The notes beneath the pieces were generated by a model. It saw nothing but the letters and a program-made list of their open reading frames with translations. It had not been told where the DNA came from and did not search any database. Of a stretch of DNA of 33,372 nt, positions 14,562 to 22,619 are shown one piece after another. Made by a program: the position numbers and the translations under genes. Position 1 is the stretch's first letter. Each line of letters starts with the position of its first letter. This stretch comes from F1-60-MAGs104 sp964355975 (GTDB lineage Bacteria > Planctomycetota > Phycisphaerae > Phycisphaerales > SM1A02). Where the stretch lies: the NCBI GenBank assembly GCA_964355975.1, contig CAYHFW010000026.1, forward strand, positions 1 through 33,372, read 5' to 3'.

Positions 14562-16841
14562 TCAGGCGATGGAGTCGATGAACTCCTCGATCGACTTGTG
14601 CCGAGTGATGATGAGTGCGGTGCTCGCCATGAGGGGGAAGTCCGCCTGGTCGAGCGCAGCGATGAACGCGGCGACTCCAGCCGTTTGCTCGTGCGCTTTC
14701 AAGTGCGCGCGAAGGCTGGCGATGAGGTCGGTGTTCTTGATTCCTCGCCCGTCCATGAGCGTGAGTCCGACGAGCAGCAACTGCTCGAGTGAAAGTGCTG
14801 CGCGATCCGCCTCGCTGCCCAAGAGGAATCGCATGTGCAAGCGCCGGCAGGCGAGAGGGAGGTTGAGCGTCTCGCGACAACTCGCATCCGAATCACCAAT
14901 GCAGTAGGAGGACTCGCCTGAAACATCTGGGTCGAGCGATGGACTGCGCCATGCGAGAGGAGCCCGATTGAGAGAGTACAACGGCATGGGCTTCGCAAGA
15001 CCTCTCGATGGACGGGCCGACCGTCTGGCCGACCGCATGGTCGACGCCCAGACCTCATCCACGGGCTGCACGATCTCAATCGCTTCGCCTTCGACCTGAC
15101 TCTGTTCATCGACTGCGACGAAACTCGTGAGTCGCGTTTGCAGTTGATGTTCGAGGCCGAGCGCGACAATCTCTGGCTCGAGCACGCCGCGATCTCGTGG
15201 ATGCGAGACAATGCGATCCTCAAGTTCTTTCACGCGCTCGCGTGCCCACAAGGCACCCAGCGGCATCGTCGTGCGCTGCACAGTGCAGTGCGAATTGAAG
15301 CGACCATCGGCGCTGTCGACCGTGACATGCGTACGCTCACCGTCGAGAAAGAACACTGCGGCACGCCCAGCGAACAGCCCTTGCGAACTGCGCGTGCGAG
15401 CGTCGGCTTCGCCAAGCGCCGATGCGATTGGCCCTGCGAACGCTGCTCCAAAGCGTGTGATCTCTGCTTCGACGTCATCCTCATCGCCGATGAAAGTGTG
15501 CGTGCCACCTCCGAGTCGTGCGAGTCGTTCGAGCAGCGACGCATTCGGCGCCATGCCAATGCCAACGACAAAGAGCCGCGTTGCTGGATCGAACTGACGA
15601 GTGAGTTCGAGAATCTGAGCGTCGTTGGCGACATCACCATCGGTGAGGAAGAGCACCGTGCGAACGAACCCCGGCGCAACACGACCGATGCACCCAGCAG
15701 TCAGTGCTGGAACCGCATCTGTTCCCCCTCGCGCATCGATGGTGGCAAGCCACTTGCGCGCCTTGGCGATTTCTTTCTCTGTTGCTGGCACAGGCTCGCG
15801 AGAAAAGGCCTCGACGACGGTGTCGAACGCGATGATGCTGAATGTGTCACGCGCCGAGAGACCGCCGAGTGCTCGCGTCAGCGCCCGTTTCGCCGACTCA
15901 ATGCGGCCGCCTTGCATTGACCCCGAGCGATCGAGCACGAACACTGCCTCGCGCGGCGTCTCGAGTTCTGGCTTGCGCCGCGCAGGCGGGTCAACCACCA
16001 CGAGCGTTCGTTGTCCATCGGTGTAGGCACGCGTGATCGCATCGTTGCCGCGCGCCCATGATCGCACGACGATGTCGCGATCGCACGTCGCGCCAGTTGC
16101 AGGGCGCAAACGAATTGTGCCATCCGCGTCGTCTTCGCGCATGAGTTCGTGACTCGACGCGATGTCAGTTGCGCCTGCAGCAAGTGCGATTTCGAAATCG
16201 AGTTGCGTGCCTCCCTCGAGTCGGATGGGCGGAGTGAGTCGCGATGCGTCTGGCGCACGATCAGTGTCGGCGCTTGTGCCCTCGCCCGCGTGCCCGACCG
16301 CATCGCCCGGAACATACTTTTGAGAGATCGTGGTTGGAAAGCGAAACTCAAATCGCCCATCATCAACGCGCAATCGCTCGACGATGTGCATTCGCACGAT
16401 GACCTCAGTTTTTGGGGGCACATTCGCGAGGCGGATCGCATGTATGTCATCGCGCACACTCTCGACGATCGCCGCGGTCTTTCCGCGACGCTTCGCGCTG
16501 TCAAAGTCTGCGCGCGCATCGGCGGTCTTCTTGCAGACGCCTTTCACGCTGCGCTCGCCAGCCGTGATCGAGAACGCGATCACCGCACCATTGGCCGGAA
16601 GCGGAATGGTGTGCGTCACATCGAGCGGTTGTTTGTGTGGATTGGCATAGTGTTCTTCGATCGTCGTCGTTGCGCAGTCACCAATGATCTGTGTGCGCGC
16701 GACGACCTTGATGAGAGGGAATGGATGGCCTGCAGCCTTCTGTTTGCCTTTGGTGCGCATTCCCAGCAGTTCGCCGAGTGTGCGCGTGGCACCGCGCTTG
16801 CCGATTGCGCTCGCTTGAATTGTTGCAAAAGTTCTACTCAT
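14562..16841 (-). CDS. VIT and von Willebrand factor A domain protein
   Basis: A 759-residue protein without a signal peptide. The VIT domain (about residues 40-170) is recognised by VVARTQIIGDCATTTIEEHYANP, given here in part, and by the PLPANGAVIAFSI and VPPKTEVIVRM segments. The vWA domain (about 298-470) has an intact metal-ion-dependent adhesion site: D304-x-S306-x-S308 in LDRSGSM, T374 in RGGTDAV and D401 in LTDGDV. The C-terminal 150 residues are mostly helical and unassigned. VIT-vWA pairs occur in inter-alpha-trypsin inhibitor chains and in many bacterial proteins of unknown role, where vWA mediates metal-dependent protein binding. The start overlaps the end of the MerR-type gene by 8 nt, so the two are translated together. 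A cytoplasmic scaffold or metal-linked role is only a guess. Confidence 0.9.
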   Translation of the reverse strand: MSRTFATIQASAIGKRGATRTLGELLGMRTKGKQKAAGHPFPLIKVVARTQIIGDCATTTIEEHYANPHKQPLDVTHTIPLPANGAVIAFSITAGERSVKGVCKKTADARADFDSAKRRGKTAAIVESVRDDIHAIRLANVPPKTEVIVRMHIVERLRVDDGRFEFRFPTTISQKYVPGDAVGHAGEGTSADTDRAPDASRLTPPIRLEGGTQLDFEIALAAGATDIASSHELMREDDADGTIRLRPATGATCDRDIVVRSWARGNDAITRAYTDGQRTLVVVDPPARRKPELETPREAVFVLDRSGSMQGGRIESAKRALTRALGGLSARDTFSIIAFDTVVEAFSREPVPATEKEIAKARKWLATIDARGGTDAVPALTAGCIGRVAPGFVRTVLFLTDGDVANDAQILELTRQFDPATRLFVVGIGMAPNASLLERLARLGGGTHTFIGDEDDVEAEITRFGAAFAGPIASALGEADARTRSSQGLFAGRAAVFFLDGERTHVTVDSADGRFNSHCTVQRTTMPLGALWARERVKELEDRIVSHPRDRGVLEPEIVALGLEHQLQTRLTSFVAVDEQSQVEGEAIEIVQPVDEVWASTMRSARRSARPSRGLAKPMPLYSLNRAPLAWRSPSLDPDVSGESSYCIGDSDASCRETLNLPLACRRLHMRFLLGSEADRAALSLEQLLLVGLTLMDGRGIKNTDLIASLRAHLKAHEQTAGVAAFIAALDQADFPLMASTALIITRHKSIEEFIDSIA

Positions 16842-17409
16842 GACTTTCCTCCGGGGTTGGGTGTGATGGTGGCTCGTTGCGAAAAACGTTTCCGCTGTGG
16901 TTCTGAATGTTTGACTGCGCGGTCCGAGTCAGTGCGCGAATGAGCGCAGCACTGTCAGAGACGATTGATTGGTCGATGACGACCGTGACTCCCGGCGCGA
17001 GTGTGAGCGCAAGCAATGTGCTTGGCGGCGTGGTGGGGGAGGGGACGGTGCGCGGCTCAAGAGAGAGCGCAAAGAGTGCCGACGCGAGTTCATCGAATGA
17101 GCGCGCAGGCAATAAGGATTGAATCTGCGCGAGGGTGAATCCTTCTGCTTGCAGGTGCTTCGCTGCCAACACACGCACGAGGTGCTCGCTGTGGTAGATC
17201 GCGCGTCGGCCTTCGTATGTTGGCTTGGGGAGAATCGCGAGCGTCTGATAGAAGCGAATCGTGCGTGCATCGACGCGATCAGATGTGCGCCCATCATCGA
17301 CGGCCAGGGCGACCGACTCGAGCACCCGGTTGGCGATCGCCGTCAGCTCTTCTAGCGAAACGCCTTCGGGTGGAAGCTCGGCGAGGATGTCATGGATGGC
17401 GATCGACAT
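16834..17409 (-). CDS. MerR-family transcriptional regulator
   Basis: A 191-residue regulator. A 45-residue extension precedes the winged helix-turn-helix (VDARTIRFYQTLAILPKP, residues 46-63, then YEGRRAIYHSEHLVRVL), which has the usual MerR pattern. The C-terminal part has no cysteine, so metal binding of the classic MerR kind is unlikely. It contains LLALTLAPGVTVVIDQS and a low-complexity tail. The ATG at 17409 lies only 6 nt from a consensus -10, so translation is probably leaderless; no better start keeps the helix-turn-helix. The promoter holds overlapping CTGTTA repeats that could be its own operator. It is the first gene of a two-gene unit with the VIT-vWA gene, its probable regulatory target. 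Confidence 0.88.
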   Translation of the reverse strand: MSIAIHDILAELPPEGVSLEELTAIANRVLESVALAVDDGRTSDRVDARTIRFYQTLAILPKPTYEGRRAIYHSEHLVRVLAAKHLQAEGFTLAQIQSLLPARSFDELASALFALSLEPRTVPSPTTPPSTLLALTLAPGVTVVIDQSIVSDSAALIRALTRTAQSNIQNHSGNVFRNEPPSHPTPEESHE

Positions 17410-17415
17410 GGCGAC

Positions 17416-17444
17416 ATCATAACAGTAACAGTGACTGCTGTCAA
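17416..17444 (-). promoter_or_regulatory. Consensus sigma-70-type promoter with operator-like repeats (MerR gene)
   Basis: On the minus strand TTGACA (17439-17444) and TATGAT (17416-17421) are separated by exactly 17 bp, with TGT before the -10. The -10 ends 6 nt before the ATG at 17409, which predicts a leaderless mRNA. The spacer contains two direct CTGTTA copies, the second overlapping the -10, and an ACAG-N6-CTGT dyad (17428-17441). The 17-bp spacer is normal, unlike the 19-20 bp spacers of classic MerR-activated promoters, so the regulator may repress here. Confidence 0.8.
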
Positions 17445-17515
17445 GTAAACGGCAAGATTTTTCGGATCTCGCTATAGTTATCGGACGATCTACAGGAAAC
17501 GCGCATTACTGTTAC
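17425..17515. repeat. Pair of inverted 8-bp motifs GTAACAGT / ACTGTTAC
   Basis: GTAACAGT (17425-17432) overlaps the MerR promoter and its exact complement ACTGTTAC lies at 17508-17515, 75 bp away. Two copies in opposite orientation upstream of a regulator suggest a two-site operator. The same ACTGTTACGA decamer recurs at 21135-21144 before xdhA, where it forms part of a -10-like element, so the motif may be a promoter element instead. Confidence 0.4.
17473..17478 (+). promoter_or_regulatory. Possible -10 element facing guanine deaminase
   Basis: TATAGT is a good -10 hexamer on the plus strand in the divergent region, but the matching -35 position is weak. It is the best candidate seen for a transcript running through the dispersed repeat toward the deaminase gene at 17846. 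Confidence 0.25.
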
Positions 17516-17565
17516 GAAAATAGCGTTGAGTCGGCTTGGCGGGATCTGCCTACCCACGCCCATGT

Positions 17566-17653
17566 GATCGCGGCGGAATGCTTCACTCGGCGCTCAAACA
17601 GCCCTCGCCGAACTGCGCAGACTTGCTCGCCGCGAGAACTCGCGCGCGCGAAG
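17566..17653 (+). repeat. Dispersed structured repeat, copy A
   Basis: This segment matches 33102-33189 over 88 bases with five mismatches, the first 46 being identical, and matches the start of a third copy at 33329. It begins gatcgcggcggaatgcttc. Unlike copy B it lacks the closing arm attccgccgc, so its 3' end seems truncated or diverged. A reading frame passes through it into the deaminase gene but has no protein-like content. Confidence 0.9.
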
Positions 17654-17845
17654 AACGCGTCGTGCTACTTCAGCAGCCTGCTAGTTAGTGCCGGAGGGCG
17701 TCGCGGATGTTGCTCTTGGCGAGACGGCGAATCATTCTTGCAAAACAACATCGAAATGGCAGATTGCAAGAACAGCTCTTCGCAGACACGCCCAGTCCAG
17801 TCGAGAGGGCGTCGATCAGCGCGTACAACTCACCCGTCCACCAGC
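17654..17845. other. Non-coding leader region of guanine deaminase
   Basis: Together with 17410-17653 this makes a 436-nt stretch without a supported gene. Apart from the promoters and repeat annotated separately, the only structure seen is the inverted repeat at 17735-17772. The open frame upstream of the deaminase start is rich in Ser/Arg/Cys and unlike the family, so it is treated as non-coding. Confidence 0.55.
17735..17772. promoter_or_regulatory. Operator-like inverted repeat upstream of guanine deaminase
   Basis: TTCTTGCAA (17735-17743) and its exact complement TTGCAAGAA (17764-17772) are separated by 20 nt and lie 73 nt before the deaminase ATG. The long AT-rich spacing suits two half-sites or a dimer of dimers better than an RNA terminator. 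The protein that would bind is unknown. Confidence 0.45.
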
Positions 17846-18325
17846 ATGCAAGCATCCCACCACCATCAGTTCATGCGCAGTGCGATTGCGCTTTCGCTCG
17901 AGAACGCTTCATCGCATCGCGGCGGGCCGTTCGGCGCAGTCATTGTGAAGGATGGCGCGATCATCGGCGAGGGATGCAACCGCGTCACATCGAGCAACGA
18001 CCCAACCGCGCACGCTGAGGTTGTTGCGATTCGCGCCGCGTGCGCGCACCTCGGCACATTTCAGCTCACGGGCGCAACCATCTATACAAGTTGCGAACCT
18101 TGCCCGATGTGTTTCGCAGCGATTTACTGGGCGCGACTCGAGCAGATTTACTATGCGAACACCAAGGTGGATGCCGCCGCGATTCAGTTCGACGACCAAG
18201 TCATCGAGCAGCAACTCTTGAAGCCAATCGAAGCGCGCGCGATCCCAATGACGCAGTTGTTGCGCGATGAAGCGCACGTCGCATTCGTCGCATGGGCGAA
18301 CTCTTCGAACAAAGTTCGATACTGA
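17846..18325 (+). CDS. guaD: Guanine deaminase (cytidine deaminase-fold)
   Basis: A 159-residue zinc enzyme converting guanine to xanthine and ammonia. It closely resembles the short Bacillus-type GuaD. GGPFGAVIVKDGAIIGEG, SNDPTAHAEVVAIRAAC with zinc ligand H56 and catalytic E58, then YTSCEPCPMC with zinc ligands C86 and C89 are present. FAAIYWARLEQIYYAN and the late F-D-D motif (IQFDDQVI) separate it from tRNA adenosine deaminase TadA. The C-terminus (SSNKVRY) also fits GuaD, whose end enters the active site. ATG 17846 gives the family length; 17873 is an alternative, and the longer upstream frame is rejected. The xanthine dehydrogenase operon starts 2.8 kb downstream, so the product has an obvious next step. 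Confidence 0.92.
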   Translation: MQASHHHQFMRSAIALSLENASSHRGGPFGAVIVKDGAIIGEGCNRVTSSNDPTAHAEVVAIRAACAHLGTFQLTGATIYTSCEPCPMCFAAIYWARLEQIYYANTKVDAAAIQFDDQVIEQQLLKPIEARAIPMTQLLRDEAHVAFVAWANSSNKVRY

Positions 18326-18605
18326 TCGCGCGCCACACGGTCGTAGCCCCGTTCAGTAAGAGAACGGCGCCGAAGCCCTCAACAGGCGACCTGAGTGCCC
18401 GATTCGCGCGCCGAAATCACCTGTCGGTGGGTCGATGTAGGTCAGCTCCTCAATAAACCTAAGATTCCGCCGAAAGAGAATGGAAATCTTCGGGTTGAAT
18501 TGTACCTTTCGCGTACATGCGTTCGCAGTTTCGCGGCGCAACAGGAGCGATTGTCCATTGAAGAACTGTGGTACCGAGAGCAAACATTTCATCTCACTCG
18601 CTTCG
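18326..18605. other. Intergenic region between guaD and the second dockerin-like gene
   Basis: No gene is supported. A small hairpin (ccgttc at 18349-18354 with gaacgg at 18362-18367) follows the deaminase stop but has no T tract, so termination is doubtful. No clear promoter for the next gene is seen. Confidence 0.45.
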
Positions 18606-21080
18606 ATGCGCGTGACTTCTGTCGCTGTGACCGCCATCGCGCTCTTCGCCGCGGTATCCGCCGCGCAAGTGACCGACTGCAATAATGATGGCATCCCCGA
18701 CTCTGCGCAGTTCGGCGAGAACTACGCATTCTGGTTGCCTGAATCGACGGATGGTTCAGGAAACCTTTCCGACCCATCAGCGTGGTGCCCTGCGCCGTTC
18801 ACTGGTGGCGACCGGTTGATCTTTCAGCATCAGTGGAGCGCAGGAATGGGGACCATCTTTTTCACGAGTGACTGGGCAGCCGACTCGTGTTGGTGCATCG
18901 GTGGGCGGTACAAGATCAGTGGACCAGTTGGTGCGCGCTTTGACCTCTATGGAAATCAAGACCCTGCTGAGGCGATGCGAATCGCCGCGACGATCACATG
19001 GGACTGCGAGGGGTTCATCGGAGGCCCAGCCTTCATCGGAAAGACGGGGACACTCGGCTCATTGACGATCGTCGGAAAAAGTTTGTTCTGCTACTTCGAC
19101 CTCAACATTGGCACTGACGCGATTGGCACGGTCAGGGTGGATGGCGGCACGATGAAGGGACAGGTCATCCGCGTGGGCGCGACTGATCAGTCCACTGCGA
19201 CGCGTGGCGAATTGACTGTCGGCCCACTCGGCACCATTGAAGCGTTCGATCGAATTGAAATTTCTGACATCGCCACGATCAACGGCGACGCTTCGACTTC
19301 GCTCATAACGGGTGCGGCGTTCACCCCCCAGTACGCGCCGCAGTTGCAGGGCTCTGGGCGAGTCGGCACGCTGAACGCGTCACGGCTCGCGGTTGTGCCG
19401 ACTCTTGCGCTGGGTGCTGATGGATCGGTGGATGCCATCCTCGATGTCTCGGGCAGTCTCACATTCGTAGACCAAGCAACCGGCATGTCTGGCGTGCTGC
19501 AGATCAGACCCGCCGTGGGCGCAACGTCGCAGGTGGTTCCGTCTGTTCGCGCTGGCAGCGCATTGCTCGGTGGATTGCTCCGCGTGATGTTCGATCCAAC
19601 GACCGCTGCCGTCTTTCCTGCGAACACAATTGTTGAATCTGAGTCAGTGATCGAGGGGGCGTTCGCTGCGATGCAAGCCGTTGGGTTGCCTCCGTCACTC
19701 GCACTGCGCACAACAACGAGTACCGATGGACGCTCGCGCCAACTCTCAGTGGTTCCCGTTCCGCTTCCTCCGAGCTTTGCATCGGGACAGCGTGCGGCAC
19801 TCTTGCGCGTTGCGCGAGACGGCGTGCTCGCAGACTTCGATGGCGACGGAGACCTCGACGCGGCGATTGCGCTTGCGCCAGACGCGCAGGGAGTGTCTCG
19901 GATTCGATTTTTCAAGACGGGCAGCGATGGATCGCAAACCGACGCGCAGTTCGTCGACATCTTCGGGGACGCGCATTCGATGGCCGTCGTGAAGTTCGCG
20001 AGTGATTCGCTGCCGAGCGTGGCGGTCGCGATGGGTTCAGCAGACCGCGTCACAATCGTTCGCAATGTTGGAGGGTGGACTTTCTCGCCGTTCTCGGTCG
20101 CATTGCTCGCGGGCGACACGCCCACTGGCATTGCTGCGGGGGCGTTTGTTGCAGCGCCCATTGGTTCAATGAGCGAGATCGCCGTTGGATGCCCTGGATC
20201 GAAGCGGGTCTACATCATTGGCGAGGCAACGGTCGGAGGTTTCGTGGTCCGTCAAACCCTAGAAAATCTCGGCGGCGACATCGTCCGCGCAGGAAACCTT
20301 GACGGAATCGGCACGTCCGATTTCGTAGTTGCCGATCGCGCGGCATTGGTCGTCAGCGCGGTGACCGCAATCGGCGATTCCGTCGGGGCGCCGCTCGTCC
20401 AGCGGATTCCGTTGCCCGCGTTGCCGAGCGCAATGTGCCTCGCATCGTTCGGCGACGACACCACGAGCCGCGAGTCGTTGGTCGTTGCGCTTGAAGGAGC
20501 GGTCGCAGACGGTGACGATGCGATCGAGAATCTGGCGATCTTCCGTCCAGGAACGAGTGGGCTGCGACCACCCGCGCGTTTGAGCGCAGCGAACGATCTT
20601 CGCAGTGTCACAGCTGGCGACTTCGACGGCGATGGAATGGTCGATCTTGCTGTGTGCAACACCGTCGGAGAAACCGAACAACTGCAGTTCTTGGTCAACC
20701 GCTCCGATCCAAAGCAGCCCGCCGCACCGCTCGTCTTCAACGATGGAGGCGTACTCGCTGGCGTGATGCGGCCACGCATTGTCGTTGGCGGCAATGTGAA
20801 TCGAGTTGGCGCAGATGAAGTGCTCACGATTGCAGCGGGCAATCCAAGTGGATCATCGCTCGGTCCAGAATTCGATCAGGGAATTGGAAGTGCGGGTAGC
20901 GGCGGCGGCGGATGCGCGAGCGGCGACGCGAACTGCGACGGCATTGTGAACGGGCTCGACCTCGCAGCCGTGCTCAGCGGCTGGGGAACATGCACATCGA
21001 CATGCGCAGCCGACTTCAACGCCGATGGCATGGTGGATGGCGTTGACCTCACCACGCTTCTGAGCAATTGGACGCCCTAA
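18606..21080 (+). CDS. Secreted protein with FG-GAP-like repeats and C-terminal dockerin-like domain
   Basis: An 824-residue exported protein. The ATG at 18606 is preferred over an upstream in-frame ATG at 18480 because it begins a clear signal peptide (MRVTSVAVTAIALFAAVSAA) followed by QVTDCNNDGIPDS. Residues up to about 400 are beta-rich, with G-x-L-x-V/I steps resembling a solenoid or adhesin-like domain (for example MKGQVIRVGA and GELTVGPLGTIEA). A set of FG-GAP-like repeats follows (DFDGDGDLDAAIAL, DFDGDGMVDLAVCN). The end is a paired dockerin-like module (DANCDGIVNGLDL and DFNADGMVDGVDL) closing with LLSNWTP, nearly identical to the end of the protein at 109-2712. It sits between guanine deaminase and the xanthine dehydrogenase operon with no evident functional link. 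Extracellular attachment or assembly is the probable context. Confidence 0.85.
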   Translation: MRVTSVAVTAIALFAAVSAAQVTDCNNDGIPDSAQFGENYAFWLPESTDGSGNLSDPSAWCPAPFTGGDRLIFQHQWSAGMGTIFFTSDWAADSCWCIGGRYKISGPVGARFDLYGNQDPAEAMRIAATITWDCEGFIGGPAFIGKTGTLGSLTIVGKSLFCYFDLNIGTDAIGTVRVDGGTMKGQVIRVGATDQSTATRGELTVGPLGTIEAFDRIEISDIATINGDASTSLITGAAFTPQYAPQLQGSGRVGTLNASRLAVVPTLALGADGSVDAILDVSGSLTFVDQATGMSGVLQIRPAVGATSQVVPSVRAGSALLGGLLRVMFDPTTAAVFPANTIVESESVIEGAFAAMQAVGLPPSLALRTTTSTDGRSRQLSVVPVPLPPSFASGQRAALLRVARDGVLADFDGDGDLDAAIALAPDAQGVSRIRFFKTGSDGSQTDAQFVDIFGDAHSMAVVKFASDSLPSVAVAMGSADRVTIVRNVGGWTFSPFSVALLAGDTPTGIAAGAFVAAPIGSMSEIAVGCPGSKRVYIIGEATVGGFVVRQTLENLGGDIVRAGNLDGIGTSDFVVADRAALVVSAVTAIGDSVGAPLVQRIPLPALPSAMCLASFGDDTTSRESLVVALEGAVADGDDAIENLAIFRPGTSGLRPPARLSAANDLRSVTAGDFDGDGMVDLAVCNTVGETEQLQFLVNRSDPKQPAAPLVFNDGGVLAGVMRPRIVVGGNVNRVGADEVLTIAAGNPSGSSLGPEFDQGIGSAGSGGGGCASGDANCDGIVNGLDLAAVLSGWGTCTSTCAADFNADGMVDGVDLTTLLSNWTP

Positions 21081-21136
21081 ACCAAGACCGAAAACTGTCT
21101 CAAGAGTCGCCAAAGCCGCTGCAGAGCCACGCACAC

Positions 21137-21145
21137 TGTTACGAT
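21137..21145 (+). promoter_or_regulatory. Extended -10-like promoter of the xdh operon
   Basis: TGT (21137-21139) followed by TACGAT (21140-21145) ends 7 nt before the ATG at 21153. No -35 match is seen at the usual distance. The spacing predicts a leaderless start for the six-gene operon. It is part of an ACTGTTACGA decamer that recurs at 17508-17517. Confidence 0.45.
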
Positions 21146-21152
21146 CGCTTTG

Positions 21153-22619
21153 ATGCGCGACTTCGCACTGATCCATCTCAATGGCGTGCGCCGTGAGATT
21201 CGTGGGCGCGAAGCGCTGATGATGTTTGGTGAGTGGCTTCGCAAAGAAGCCGGATTGACTGGCACCAAAGTGGTCTGCGCCGAGGGGGATTGCGGCGCGT
21301 GCACCGTGCTTCGGGCGTTCGCGCTGCCGGGGCAACAGCCAACCAAGCCGCTCAAGTTCGAGATGATGAACTCGTGCATCGCGACCGTCGCGCAGATGGA
21401 CGGCTCACACATCGTCACGATCGAAGGGATGCAGTGCGGCAGTGAACTATCGCCAGCACAACAAGCGATGCGCAACTGCCACGCGTCGCAGTGCGGCTAT
21501 TGCACTCCTGGATTCGTGATGGCGATGAGCGGCATGCTTGAGCGGCATCAGAAAGCAGATGCGCGAACTGCAGCCAACTACCTCACCGGCAACCTCTGCA
21601 GGTGCACTGGATACGCCCCAATCATCGATGCAGCCCTCACCGTGCGCGCGACCGAAAAGCACTCGGTTTCGCGTCGGTATTCAAACATTCAGCAGATCGA
21701 AGAAACATGCGCAACGATCAAACTGCCGATGCGCATTGAACACGAGGCAGTGACACTCTTCGCGCCTGCGCGATTGCGTGACGCACTCACATTTGCAGCA
21801 CTCAATCCGCGATGCACGGTTCTTGGTGCCGCAACAGACCTTGGAGTGCAAGTGAACAAGGGGCGACCGCTGCCATCAGCGGTCATGAGTTTGCATCTGG
21901 TTGCAGAACTCTACGAATCGAAGGTCACGCGGGGGCGGGCATCGTTCGGCGCACGCGTGCCTCTTGCTGAAGTGCGACGCGCCTGCGAGAGTGTGGCGCC
22001 AGAATTCGCGCAGTTTCTCAACCTCTTTGCATCGCCGCAGATCAAGAATGTCGCGACGCTTGCAGGCAACATCGCCAACGCTTCACCCATCGGTGACACG
22101 CTTCCCTTCTTGCTTATTGCTGGGGGCCAGATTCATCTCGCGAGCCGGCCAGGTGGTCAGGGAGCGATTCGCAAGCGAATCGTGCCGATGACCGAGTTCT
22201 ATCTTGGCTACAAGAAGCTCGCGCTCGACGCAGGCGAGATCATTACCAACGTGACATTCGATCGCACCAAGCCGCGCGAACATCTACGCCTCTACAAAGT
22301 CTCGAAGCGCCGCGATCTCGACATCAGCACAGTGAGCGGGGCGTTCGTAGCCACACTGAGCGCAAAACGGCGCGGCAGTGCGCCGACTGTCTCATCCGCG
22401 CGCATTGCGTACGGCGGTATCGCCGCAACTCCCCGTCGGTTACCCGAGGCCGAAGCAGCACTCTGTGGCGAGGTAACACCCCAGCGAATCGAAGCGGTCG
22501 CCAAACTGATCGCGAAGTCAATCACTCCAATCTCTGATGCGCGCGCAAGTGCGGCCTATCGACGAGTGACTGCTGCGAATCTCTTTCGCCGGTTCGCAAG
22601 TGAGGTGCTGGGTGGCTGA
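21153..22619 (+). CDS. xdhA: Xanthine dehydrogenase small subunit (2Fe-2S and FAD domains)
   Basis: A 488-residue subunit carrying electrons from the molybdenum centre to FAD/NAD. The N-terminal plant-type ferredoxin domain has C42-x4-C47-x2-C50 and C75. The second all-helical [2Fe-2S] domain has C114-x2-C117 and C149-x-C151 (GNLCRCTGY), so both clusters are complete. The FAD domain follows (LGAATDLGVQVN; QIKNVATLAGNIANASPIGD), then the CO-dehydrogenase flavoprotein C-terminal part. Subunit layout and length match Rhodobacter-type XdhA. ATG 21153 is chosen over the adjacent TTG 21150. It opens a tightly packed operon and overlaps xdhB by 8 nt. Substrate is inferred from family, XdhC and the nearby guanine deaminase; hypoxanthine/xanthine to urate is most likely. 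Confidence 0.95.
   Translation: MRDFALIHLNGVRREIRGREALMMFGEWLRKEAGLTGTKVVCAEGDCGACTVLRAFALPGQQPTKPLKFEMMNSCIATVAQMDGSHIVTIEGMQCGSELSPAQQAMRNCHASQCGYCTPGFVMAMSGMLERHQKADARTAANYLTGNLCRCTGYAPIIDAALTVRATEKHSVSRRYSNIQQIEETCATIKLPMRIEHEAVTLFAPARLRDALTFAALNPRCTVLGAATDLGVQVNKGRPLPSAVMSLHLVAELYESKVTRGRASFGARVPLAEVRRACESVAPEFAQFLNLFASPQIKNVATLAGNIANASPIGDTLPFLLIAGGQIHLASRPGGQGAIRKRIVPMTEFYLGYKKLALDAGEIITNVTFDRTKPREHLRLYKVSKRRDLDISTVSGAFVATLSAKRRGSAPTVSSARIAYGGIAATPRRLPEAEAALCGEVTPQRIEAVAKLIAKSITPISDARASAAYRRVTAANLFRRFASEVLGG

Noticed and set aside
17564..17845. N-terminal extension of guanine deaminase
   Set aside because: The added residues come from the dispersed repeat and a non-coding leader, while the start at 17846 gives the normal GuaD length.
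18349..18367. Terminator after guanine deaminase
   Set aside because: The stem is only 6 bp and there is no T tract, so it was noted in the intergenic entry but not called.
19187..20161. Minus-strand open frame of 324 residues opposite the second dockerin-like gene
   Set aside because: Low-complexity Ser/Thr/Ala/Pro composition, no start signal, and entirely within a gene with a signal peptide and dockerin-like end.
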